Shown: positions 8,611 to 15,709 of the stretch, in pieces
Layout of the letters: each line of letters begins with the position of its first letter
Position numbering within the stretch: the first letter of the stretch is position 1
Assembly (NCBI GenBank): GCA_036702975.1
Contig: DATNPX010000001.1
Coordinates: 1-34,657, forward strand
Direction: 5' to 3'
Length of the DNA: 34,657 bases
Source of the DNA: DATNPX01 sp036702975
GTDB taxonomy: Bacteria > Cyanobacteriota > Vampirovibrionia > Obscuribacterales > Obscuribacteraceae
Made by a program: the position numbers and the translations under genes
The notes under the pieces: model-generated
The model's database searches: none
What the model was told of the DNA's origin: nothing
What the model saw: only the letters and a program-made list of their open reading frames with translations

Positions 8611-9303
8611 GTGCTGCCTACCAAAGAGAGATTGACGCGCGCTGGAGTCTTTCAGCGCGCTTATTCTGCACGTAAAACAGTCGGCACACCGTTTTTCAGC
8701 CTTTACGTTTTACCCCGCCAAGAGCGCGGGCGCGGCGCCAAGATTAAGAATCAAAGTGCAAATCCGGCGAGTTCTGCGGAGCTTGTTAAAATGCAGCCAG
8801 CGGCTTTGCCCCTGGTGGGTTTTGTCGTTGCCAAGAAAGTTTCTAAAAGCGCCTGCGTGCGAAATAAAGCCAAGCGACGCCTTAGAGAAGCCTATCGGCT
8901 GTTACGGTTATCCAATCCTGACCTCAAGCAGGAGTTGGCCCAGTGGTACGCAATGGTCTTCGTTGTGCATGCAAAGGCGTTTGAAGCAAGCTGGACGGAG
9001 CTTCAAGAGGCTGTCAGCGAAAGCATCGTTAAAGCCGGCGCCAAGCATGGGGTGCATCGCCCGCAATCTCAAGGTGTGGGGGGAGCGGCGGCCAAGACAG
9101 CACAGCATGGGGCTGCGTCTGGTCAGCGTGGAGCCGTGGCTGGGCAACATGGAGCTGTCGTCGGGCAGGAGAAGGGCTCTTCGGGGAAACGGCGGGCGGC
9201 GATTGCGTCTGACAAAAATGCTAAACCGATATCGGTTTACCAATCGGAATCTGACAGAGCGGACAGAGCAGATACAGGAATAGCTAACGAACGTGACGCT
9301 TGA
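8611..9303 (+). CDS. rnpA: Ribonuclease P protein component with long C-terminal extension
   Basis: Protein subunit that helps the RNase P RNA process the 5' ends of tRNA. The start is GTG. The N-terminal FQRAYSARKTVGTPFFSLYV and the RNA-binding helix with RNKAKRRLREAYR (84-96; most members have RNR) identify it. A basic low-complexity insert (about 38-62) splits the usual beta strands. The canonical fold should end near residue 142, but the frame runs to 230 through a Gly/Ala/Gln-rich tail with imperfect repeats of GQxGAV. The tail contains peptide KPISVY (205-210), encoded by the 18-bp palindrome repeated elsewhere in this window, so the 3' end appears to have absorbed a repeat element. Its last 11 bp overlap yidD. 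Whether the tail is translated into stable protein is unknown. Confidence 0.93.
   Translation: MLPTKERLTRAGVFQRAYSARKTVGTPFFSLYVLPRQERGRGAKIKNQSANPASSAELVKMQPAALPLVGFVVAKKVSKSACVRNKAKRRLREAYRLLRLSNPDLKQELAQWYAMVFVVHAKAFEASWTELQEAVSESIVKAGAKHGVHRPQSQGVGGAAAKTAQHGAASGQRGAVAGQHGAVVGQEKGSSGKRRAAIASDKNAKPISVYQSESDRADRADTGIANERDA
9222..9257. repeat. Composite palindromic element, copy 1 (inside rnpA)
   Basis: TAAACCGATATCGGTTTA at 9222-9239 is a perfect 18-bp palindrome. Eleven nt later (9251-9257) comes CTGACAG, which looks like a degenerate CTGAC-N3-GTCAG unit; two further ACAG words follow. It lies in frame within the rnpA extension. Copies 2-5 are at 13959, 14069, 21003 and 21106. Confidence 0.85.
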
Positions 9304-9694
9304 AAAAATTACTGCCGCCGTTTCTGAAACTGCCAGACAATCCTTGGTTGGAGTCATTCGCTTGTATCAAAAGACTCACAATTTAAGAGCCCCATCATGC
9401 AGGTTTTATCCATCTTGCTCACAATATATGGTTGAGAGCATCCAGCGGTTCGGGCTAATGCGCGGTGCATTGCTCGGAATAGGCAGAATTTGCCGCTGTC
9501 ATCCGCTCAACGATGGCGGTGTCGATCATGTACCGGCTGACTCAGAAGGAATCCGGCTCCAGCTAGGATTTTGGCGAGGGTTTTTCGGTCGTGCAAAAGC
9601 AAACAGTGCAACAAAGCTAAGTTCTGATGAATCTCAAGAGCTTGCAGCAAGTTGGAAACATGGGTTGGTAGAGAGCCCAAGGGGTAGCCGGTGA
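9293..9694 (+). CDS. yidD: Membrane protein insertion efficiency factor YidD
   Basis: Small membrane-associated protein thought to assist YidC-dependent insertion. The family core is clear: RLYQKTHNLRAPSCRFYPSC followed by SQYMVESIQRFGLMRGALLGIGRICRCHPLNDGG. The PSCS cysteine region and RCHP motif are conserved; the usual DPVP after GG is DHVP here. At 133 aa it is longer than the common 70-90 because of a C-terminal tail of about 45 residues with no clear motif. The GTG start lies inside the rnpA end (11-bp overlap), with AGGA 13 nt upstream. Its stop overlaps the yidC start (GTGA), implying translational coupling. Confidence 0.95.
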   Translation: MTLEKITAAVSETARQSLVGVIRLYQKTHNLRAPSCRFYPSCSQYMVESIQRFGLMRGALLGIGRICRCHPLNDGGVDHVPADSEGIRLQLGFWRGFFGRAKANSATKLSSDESQELAASWKHGLVESPRGSR

Positions 9695-11055
9695 ACTTTC
9701 CTGATATTACCTATTTGTTCATGATCCCCATACTGGAGAAGATCGCCATGGCGACTCACAGCTATGGTCTGTCGATCGTGCTTTTGACACTGTTGGTAAG
9801 GCTTTTGGTTTGGCCGTTGGTTGCCAATCAGACACGCTCGATGATGCGCATGACCCAGCTGCAACCGCAGCTCAAGGCGATTCAGGAACGTTATGCGAAA
9901 ACCGATCCGCAGATGTTCCAGCAGAAAACGATGGAGTTTTACGCCAAAAACAAAGTCAATCCGATGGGCGGCTGCTTACCGCTTTTGATTCAATTGCCGA
10001 TTTTGCTCGCCTTGTTCGGAACCTTTACCGGTCCGCCCTTCGGTGACAAGCCGGTTGAAGTGAAAGTGAAGGTTGTCAGCCAGAGCCAGGCGTCCGAAGC
10101 TCACAAGAATGAGGTCTCAGGTGCCGGTGTGCCTTATGTAGCTGACGACCACAAGCTGGCCAAAGTAATTGTCTTCCCTGGTGATTCGACTATTGTTCAG
10201 GGTGAGACTGTTGATTTTTCTACACGCGCTTTGCAAGGTGAGCTGCCAGAAAACTTCAAGGTGAGCTGGCAGATTTACGGCAAGAGCTCGGATATGAAAG
10301 GCATCATCAATCACGAACCGGTTGGTGAGCATTTTCACGCTACGTTTCCAAATACTGGTGAGTTCGTTGTCAAAGCGATGGTGCCTGGTATAGCTAAGAA
10401 CGAGTCTTTCTTGTTTATCAAGAGTCTTGGCAAAGTGGCGAAAGGTGCGGATCTTCTCAATCCGAACAATTGGGATAGCGTGCTTTTGATTCTCTTGTTT
10501 GGCTTGACGATGTTCATTTCGCAGAAGTTGAGCTTGCCTAAGCAGCAACCAGCTGGTGAATTGGACGAAGCGCAATTGGCTCAACAGCAGAGCATGAAGA
10601 TCATGCCGTTTGCGGTGACCGGTATGTTCTTCTTCATTCCCTTGCCGACAGGCGTTTACCTTTACATGGTTATCTCAAACGTCGTGCAATCGCTGCAAAC
10701 CTACATAGTCATGAAGCAGCCTGTGCCAGCGTTCATTAATGTCATGGATGATGATGGTGCCGGCTCTAGTTCTGGTTCGGGCGCGGCTTCTGGTTCTAGT
10801 GGGAAGGCTGGTGGATCGAATAAGACCGGTGGCCAAAGTATACAAAGTAACGGTTCGACTGCTAAAACTAACAAATCAGATCCATCCGAGACTGCCAAGA
10901 ACAGGAACGGAACAAGCAAAGAGGACAACTCGCCTGCCAAGAAGAGTGATGGCAACGTTCCGAGGATTGGGACCAATGGTGATGGTTCGCACGAATCAAT
11001 AGATGTAAGTCCAAGCGATACTGCCCAGGAAAAGAGGAAGAAGAAAAAGAAGTAA
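9691..11055 (+). CDS. yidC: Membrane protein insertase YidC/Oxa1 family
   Basis: Inner-membrane insertase. The membrane-embedded Arg is seen in LLVRLLVWP (R37), followed by the coiled cytoplasmic loop and the conserved NPMGGCLPLLIQLPILLALF (90-109). Later transmembrane segments are near 262-280, 303-318 and 321-338. Between them, residues about 116-248 form a periplasmic insertion with a beta-rich, Ig/PKD-like look (VIVFPGDSTIVQGETVDF, NTGEFVVKAMVPG); a shorter insertion in this place is known in cyanobacterial YidC. From about 350 the C-terminus is Gly/Ser/Asn/Lys-rich, ending KRKKKKK, as expected for a ribosome-binding basic tail. The GTG start overlaps yidD by 4 bp. The jag start follows its stop by one base. 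Confidence 0.96.
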   Translation: MNFPDITYLFMIPILEKIAMATHSYGLSIVLLTLLVRLLVWPLVANQTRSMMRMTQLQPQLKAIQERYAKTDPQMFQQKTMEFYAKNKVNPMGGCLPLLIQLPILLALFGTFTGPPFGDKPVEVKVKVVSQSQASEAHKNEVSGAGVPYVADDHKLAKVIVFPGDSTIVQGETVDFSTRALQGELPENFKVSWQIYGKSSDMKGIINHEPVGEHFHATFPNTGEFVVKAMVPGIAKNESFLFIKSLGKVAKGADLLNPNNWDSVLLILLFGLTMFISQKLSLPKQQPAGELDEAQLAQQQSMKIMPFAVTGMFFFIPLPTGVYLYMVISNVVQSLQTYIVMKQPVPAFINVMDDDGAGSSSGSGAASGSSGKAGGSNKTGGQSIQSNGSTAKTNKSDPSETAKNRNGTSKEDNSPAKKSDGNVPRIGTNGDGSHESIDVSPSDTAQEKRKKKKK

Positions 11056-11056
11056 G

Positions 11057-11593
11057 ATGAGCACCATTGACGATAGCGCCCGCAGTTATCTGGAAAAGAT
11101 TCTTGCCATCTTGGATATTGAGGCTACAGTGGTCCAAGAGGACGTTGATGAAACGACGACTTGCTACCGGATTGAGTGCAAAGCAGATGACGCGCGCATT
11201 TTGATCGGTCGCAACGGACAGACTTTGGAGTCGCTTCAATTTATCGTTCGCCAGATGTGCAAGAGCGGGCAGAATGACCAGGGTCCGTTCATTATCGACA
11301 TTCTCGATTACCGTTCCCGCCGTAAGCGAAATCTTGAGGACCAGGCCAAGAAGGGTGCGGTCGCTGTGCTCAACGGAGATTCTGAGCACTACTCGCTGGC
11401 CCCAATGAGTCCTTACGAAAGACGCATTGTGCATCAATATTTGCAAGAGAATTTTGCTGATCTCGCCTCTGAAAGCGAAGGACAAGGCTCTGACCGCCAC
11501 ATCATCATCAGTTTCAAGGGCTTGCCTTCAGATAAAGCTGGCGGTGATGACGAGGACGAAGTCGGGGTTGGCGACACGAGCAAAGCTGGTTAA
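11057..11593 (+). CDS. jag: RNA-binding protein Jag/KhpB (KH and R3H domains)
   Basis: Single-stranded RNA-binding protein usually encoded directly after yidC. At 178 aa, the KH domain is around residues 35-90 with the loop IGRNGQTLESLQF, and the R3H domain is around 105-165 with MSPYERRIVHQYLQ and then SDRHIII. There is an acidic C-terminal tail (DDEDEVG). The N-terminal Jag_N domain found in Firmicutes is replaced by a short helix. It is last in the rpmH-jag operon. No clear hairpin terminator follows; a TTGN tract begins 47 bp downstream. Confidence 0.95.
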   Translation: MSTIDDSARSYLEKILAILDIEATVVQEDVDETTTCYRIECKADDARILIGRNGQTLESLQFIVRQMCKSGQNDQGPFIIDILDYRSRRKRNLEDQAKKGAVAVLNGDSEHYSLAPMSPYERRIVHQYLQENFADLASESEGQGSDRHIIISFKGLPSDKAGGDDEDEVGVGDTSKAG

Positions 11594-11640
11594 TGAATCG
11601 CTTCACGGACTGGAGGTTTGTTTCTAGTTTCCGTTGTCTG

Positions 11641-11719
11641 TTGATTGATTGATTGGATTGCTTGCTTGTTTGTTTATTTGCTTGTTTGTTGATTTGTTTC
11701 CATTGATTGATGTGTTTGG
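11641..11719. repeat. Degenerate TTGN tetranucleotide tract
   Basis: About 80 bp made largely of TTGA, TTGC, TTGT and TTTG units in a 4-nt period, with almost no C on the plus strand. It lies in the 320-bp gap between jag and the TadG-like gene. It may be a slippage-prone microsatellite; no function can be assigned. Confidence 0.65.
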
Positions 11720-11819
11720 CTTACCGGCTACTGCCGTTCATTGGATAAACACGCAATTTCCAGCAACTGAAACTGAGCCAGAAAAAGCTTCTGTGCTTAT
11801 CCTTGTCACTTTGGGGTAA

Positions 11820-11849
11820 TTGACAGTTTTCCCAAAAGTCATCTATGTT
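11820..11849 (+). promoter_or_regulatory. Candidate sigma70-type promoter for the TadG-like gene
   Basis: Perfect -35 hexamer TTGACA at 11820-11825, an 18-nt spacer, and a -10-like TATGTT at 11844-11849 (4 of 6). The start codon of the downstream gene is at 11914. A perfect palindrome lies 11 bp downstream of the -10. Confidence 0.5.
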
Positions 11850-11860
11850 TGCTATATAAG

Positions 11861-11874
11861 TTAACTCGAGTTAA
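11861..11874. promoter_or_regulatory. 14-bp palindrome, possible operator
   Basis: TTAACTCGAGTTAA is a perfect palindrome placed where the transcription start of the 11820 promoter would be, so it fits a repressor site. The regulator is unknown, and I did not see a second copy in the window. Confidence 0.45.
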
Positions 11875-11913
11875 TTTAGCTCATCTAGGCGGGAAAAAGA
11901 GCGCGGTGCAACT

Positions 11914-13761
11914 ATGAATTTCAGACTATTAGACGATGGGCGAGGACGTCATGAGCGCCGCGCCAGAGGCTCAAAAAGCAAAGTACGGCGCCAGCGTGGC
12001 AACATGATTGCCTTTATCGGCGCAGTCACCTTGGGTCTTGTTTTAGCGATTCTCTTTTTTGCGCTCAAATACACCCGCATGCTCGGCACCAATCAAGAGC
12101 AACGCACCGCTATCGAAGGGGCAGCTCTGCAGGTAGCTAACGACATCAGCCGGATAGTCGTGGACGATCCTAATTTCGGACTGATCGCCCTCTCAGACAA
12201 TGGTGCTACCGGATTTGATACTAATGCAACCGATGGGCAGCCGACTCCTGTGCGTGGTATCAACACAATCCTTGCTACAGTGCGTCTCGACATGATCATT
12301 GCCGATGCACTCAAAAACACTGCGATGCAGCAGGTAGCCCAGCAGGATTACACCAACGCGGTGGCTGCTGTAGGAAACTTGCAGGCTGCATTGAGTGATG
12401 CGTGCTCGCAGAATCCTTCGTCTGATCATCGCGATTGGGACGGCAATGTAGTAAATATCTACCAAGATGCGCAGACAGCCTACAATTCAAATATTATCCG
12501 CATGAGTGGGACCCAGAGCGCACTTGATCCGTCGAGCCTGAAAATTACGCTCGGGGTTTTGTCAAACGGAGCATCGACAAACACCGCTATTCCGCAGCCT
12601 TCAAACTACTCGAATGTGACGAGTGATCAGACTAAAGTCGATACATTTCCAAATGGTCAAGTCGTGACCTGCTATAAGTCATACGTCGATATTCCTTATA
12701 ACCAACACGATTTCGTTTTCTGCGGTTTGGACAATTCACTAAAATTGGTCGATCAAAAACAGTTCACGACCAATATCTCCAATCTTCCTGCAGCTGTTAC
12801 TGTGAGCTCGATTGTGAAAGTGGAAGCCGATCAGGTTTATCAAGCTGATGCTAATGGTCCATCGCTATCGCAAGGGGCAAATGGCGCAACGAGGGTTCAC
12901 TCAGCTGCTTGTGCTCAAGCATGTTCGGTCTTAGATCCGCGTCCGTTTCCTGGACAACTAAATATCGGTTTTCCGACCGGTAGTTTGCCGGAAGTCGGTT
13001 CACCAGGCGATATTCTGATGTCGCCAACAATTTCTCCTGTGCCGATTGGCATGAGATCGCCTAACCCCGGTGATACCACATATGCGACACCACCACTACT
13101 CGGGCTGCCGATTCCGGCGCTTATCATTCCTCCTTTGACACCTTATATAGCGACGCCATCGTTGGGACTGGCGGGTGGTGTTGGTATCATCCACTGGATA
13201 AGACGAGCCGGAACGCGTCCTAATGTGCAGTCCGTTGTAAATGCTATGGCGTCGCCATTCAATACGACACCGACAGGTCTTGTGTATCAATACACCTTTG
13301 ATGCAAACGGAAACGTTGTTATCACCCCGCAGGCGGAAGCACCTAATGCGCTCATTGCTGAGAGCAACCAACAGCTTGTTGGAAAGGCTTTCAAAACAAT
13401 TGTCAGCAAGAACGGAAATACTTACGGGGTCGTTTTCAGCGATCTGGTGGCACATGAAGGAAGAACCAATGGCGGGAGCCATGCTGGAGAACCGCTCCTT
13501 CCTAAAGCGGCCAACAGCACCACTATTGTTAGTGTGAGTGGACCAGCCAATCCGCTGGGTGCCTTGTGGGCAGCTGTTTACACACTATTGACCACGCTGC
13601 TCAATCTGTTGTTTCCACCTAATCCAGTGACGACTCATTCGGTCGTACCTCCTACGGCTACGACTACTAGGACGGCTCGAGATACTTATTCGAACGCTGG
13701 CGGCATAGCAGTGGACATTGAATTTGTGAAGATTCCTGTACCGACTGGCGGCATCTACTAA
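11914..13761 (+). CDS. TadG-like (pseudopilin-type) membrane-anchored protein
   Basis: 615 aa. The N-terminus is basic (RRARGSKSKVRRQRGN) and then has a single hydrophobic helix (about residues 31-55, MIAFIGAVTLGLVLAILFFAL) followed by an EQRTAIEGAALQVANDIS helix. This layout, RQRGN before the helix and a mutated 'RxxLQ.AADAAAL' type helix after it, resembles TadE/TadG proteins of Flp pilus systems and other pseudopilin-like proteins. The remainder is extracytoplasmic, Asn/Thr/Pro-rich, with a Pro-rich stretch near 345-415 and a hydrophobic segment near 551-570. No Tad ATPase, prepilin peptidase or other pilus gene is adjacent, so a role in pili is only inferred. A plausible promoter and palindrome lie upstream. 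Confidence 0.7.
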   Translation: MNFRLLDDGRGRHERRARGSKSKVRRQRGNMIAFIGAVTLGLVLAILFFALKYTRMLGTNQEQRTAIEGAALQVANDISRIVVDDPNFGLIALSDNGATGFDTNATDGQPTPVRGINTILATVRLDMIIADALKNTAMQQVAQQDYTNAVAAVGNLQAALSDACSQNPSSDHRDWDGNVVNIYQDAQTAYNSNIIRMSGTQSALDPSSLKITLGVLSNGASTNTAIPQPSNYSNVTSDQTKVDTFPNGQVVTCYKSYVDIPYNQHDFVFCGLDNSLKLVDQKQFTTNISNLPAAVTVSSIVKVEADQVYQADANGPSLSQGANGATRVHSAACAQACSVLDPRPFPGQLNIGFPTGSLPEVGSPGDILMSPTISPVPIGMRSPNPGDTTYATPPLLGLPIPALIIPPLTPYIATPSLGLAGGVGIIHWIRRAGTRPNVQSVVNAMASPFNTTPTGLVYQYTFDANGNVVITPQAEAPNALIAESNQQLVGKAFKTIVSKNGNTYGVVFSDLVAHEGRTNGGSHAGEPLLPKAANSTTIVSVSGPANPLGALWAAVYTLLTTLLNLLFPPNPVTTHSVVPPTATTTRTARDTYSNAGGIAVDIEFVKIPVPTGGIY

Positions 13762-13860
13762 CGATAAGCAAGCTGGTAGGCGGCTTCCGGTGTTTTGTGG
13801 AAGTGGCATCTGGCGTTGCGTGCGCTTATGAGAATGTGTGCTGGCCGGGAAGCATACAAG

Positions 13861-13878
13861 ACTTATATAAATATAAGT
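13861..13878. repeat. AT-rich inverted repeat
   Basis: Arms ACTTATAT and ATATAAGT separated by AA. It lies 100 bp after the TadG-like stop and 80 bp before palindrome copy 2. It could be a weak bidirectional transcription feature or a protein site; no T-tract follows. Confidence 0.5.
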
Positions 13879-13958
13879 AGATCGGTCAGATATTCGGCTG
13901 AAATCCTGACAGGGAGTAGAAAATTGAATGCCGGGATTTGGGTGTCCCAGAGAAAAGT

Positions 13959-13999
13959 AAACCGATATCGGTTTGCCTTTTTGATCTGACAGAGTCAGA
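13959..13999. repeat. Composite palindromic element, copy 2
   Basis: The palindrome core AAACCGATATCGGTTT (13959-13974) is followed after 11 nt by CTGAC-AGA-GTCAG (13986-13998); the second arms extend to 6 bp if the flanking T and A are counted. Confidence 0.88.
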
Positions 14000-14068
14000 C
14001 AATGCAGCGAAAAGTCTGATGGCACTTGAAAAGAGGACTCTTGCCGATTGTCGGTCGAGGAAAATTGC

Positions 14069-14135
14069 TAAACCGATATCGGTTTACTTTCAATTTGGCA
14101 GATTTGCCGCGGCGGCGAAAATCTGACACCGTCAG
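14069..14135. repeat. Composite palindromic element, copy 3
   Basis: TAAACCGATATCGGTTTA at 14069-14086, with CTGAC-ACC-GTCAG at 14123-14135. The spacer is longer here (37 nt from the core) than in copies 2 and 5 (11 nt). Confidence 0.85.
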
Positions 14136-14212
14136 GCAATTTGGCGAAAGTCTGACACGCCAAAAATTCCAAGACCTTAAAAGTCCAACACCTTAAAGCG
14201 CTATTCGAGAAG

Positions 14213-15250
14213 CTATAGGCTGCGGAGGAGCATGAATACGCCTTGTTTGGCTATCTGCTTGCCTTGCCGCTTCACCTGGGTTTCGATTGGATGTGCGCGA
14301 GGATCGTTGCCAATCATCGGTTCTGATTTCAGGTCAGCTCCAGGAGCGATCTGACCATTTGCCATCCGGAATTGCTCGTGTTTGTCGTATTCGTTTTTAC
14401 CGTAGGCAGAAAACGTCGGGACGTCGAAGTCTTTGTAGTCGACAAACGGCCTTTGCGACATCCGTTCGTGCATGACAATGTCAACGGTCTTGACGTTGTT
14501 AGGCGGCGTCGAACCAGTGCGTTGATCGACAAGCTCTGGTTTGTAGAAAAAGCCTCCATGAGGACGTTTCCTGGCTTCTTCTTTTAGGTCGAATCCTTGC
14601 AGGTGGCTTCGGTTGCTCATTCCTTTGGGTTCGGCACTAATTTGTTGAAGCTGCATCCGAGAGAAATAGACGTCTTTTTGCTGCCGTGAAAGCGATGGAT
14701 CTTGCCATAGCTGATTTAGCTTCTCTGCGAATTTAAGTTCGCTGGCTAGATCTTCAGACTTCCAATATCCGGGCAAGCAGTGTAAAACGACACCGTCTGG
14801 TGTCAGTACGAACATCTGGATGTTGTGAGGTCCGGCGCCATTGGTGGTGTCGACTGCGTTCTCATCCGGTAAATGTTTGCCGGAAGCCCCGGCATAGTGC
14901 TTATGCGAGATGTCTTTGTATCCGCAGACGAAGTCATTTTTTAGAATCGAAAAAGCTGGGTCCTGAGAGAGCGACACGGCCCTCAAGCTATTACCGGCAC
15001 TTCAAGTGGCGCCGTCAATCTTTCCCAGCATGTGCATCCAGAAAACCAGCTTGTTCTCTTTCTGCGCTTGCTCCTGTGCCTTCTTGAGATTAGTTTGCCA
15101 ATCTATTTGACCTGTCAGTGTTTCTACACGGGACGAGCAGACGCTTCCCTGGTAAACCGTTTCAGCCAAAGACGCGTTGGAGGCGAAGCCGAGTAAACTT
15201 GCCGCCAATATCACTGCTAAGGGGAGCCTTCCTGAGCGTTTCGTGTTCAT
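14213..15250 (-). CDS. Secreted thioredoxin-like protein with in-frame UGA (candidate selenoprotein, otherwise interrupted gene)
   Basis: Two open frames, 15250-15002 and the one reaching 14213, are in the same phase and separated only by a TGA at 15004-15002 (codon 83). Read through, the product is 345 residues. The N-terminus has a signal peptide (LPLAVILAASLLGFASNASLA). Then comes WQTNLKKAQEQAQKENKLVFWMHMLGKIDGAT, the UGA, SAGNSLRAVSLSQDP and NDFVCGYKDI, a thioredoxin-like layout (FVLTPDGVVLHCLPGYW follows). The UGA therefore sits where a redox residue would be expected, suggesting selenocysteine. A stem-loop follows at the right distance. TGA is an ordinary stop elsewhere in this window, so a code change is unlikely. 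Alternatives are a fresh nonsense mutation or a sequencing error. No selenocysteine machinery gene is visible here. Confidence 0.6.
14962..14987 (-). promoter_or_regulatory. SECIS-like hairpin downstream of UGA
   Basis: In the mRNA, nucleotides 15-40 after the UGA can form an 8-bp stem, CUUGAGGG pairing with CUCUCAGG (two G-U pairs), with a 10-nt apical part containing GU. The apical part begins 22 nt after the UGA, within the distance typical of bacterial SECIS elements. Found by hand; no folding energy was calculated. Confidence 0.4.
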
Positions 15251-15709
15251 AAAAGGACCTCGAGTTCGATTGAAACTAATTATGGGGCGGAGTCGTGCAG
15301 TTTTTGTGAGTTGTTAAGGGGCGTGCCCAACTTGTTTAGTCGCACCTAATTAGTCGCACCTAAGTTGTTAAGTGAGGAAATGAGTGTCACTAACGAATCC
15401 AAAACAGCTTTTGATCGTCGGCATTTCGGGCTTGAATAGCGGGAATCGATCATTCTTACGCAAATTTGACCTCCTTGTTTTCAATAGTTGAGAAAGCTTG
15501 CCTGGCATGCCTTTACAGTTCGCTTACACTTCGGGGTTTGCCTGACCAAATGCGACGGAGTTTTGGTTCTCTCCGCATAGACGTTGGATTTACGGTCTTG
15601 ATTTCAAGAGGCGATGCGTGGATACCAAGCGAAACTGTTGTTGACGGGTCTTCTGGCGGTTCGGCATAATTTCCCAAGCCTCGTGTTGTTCAGTTCAGGG
15701 GATAGAAAC
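15251..15709. other. Intergenic region with nested direct repeats
   Basis: This is the divergent gap between the thioredoxin-like gene and the secreted protein at 15710. It contains tandem units TAGTCGCACCTAAT (15337-15350) and TAGTCGCACCTAAG (15351-15364), flanked by two copies of AGTTGTTAAG (15309-15318 and 15363-15372). Both promoters must be here, but none is obvious. Confidence 0.6.

Larger units (their letters stand above)
13762..14212. other. Intergenic region dense in palindromes and CTGAC/GTCAG words
   Basis: 451 bp between the convergent TadG-like and thioredoxin-like genes. It holds an AT-rich inverted repeat (13861-13878), two copies of the composite palindromic element (13959 and 14069), and at least seven CTGAC or GTCAG words between 13885 and 14155. 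No gene is supported: the short frames crossing the palindromes only encode the shadow peptide KPISVY. Confidence 0.7.

Noticed and set aside
13938..14126. Small ORFs containing KPISVY near 13938-14126
   Set aside because: They exist only because the palindrome is open in that frame; no start signal or conserved context.
13759..14160. CRISPR array suggested by repeated AAACCGATATCGGTTT
   Set aside because: Copies are too few, irregularly spaced and palindromic, with no uniform spacers and no cas genes.
15002..15004. Alternative genetic code (UGA as Trp) to explain the interrupted gene
   Set aside because: TGA ends rnpA, yidD and the SDR gene normally in this window, and Trp is encoded by TGG throughout.
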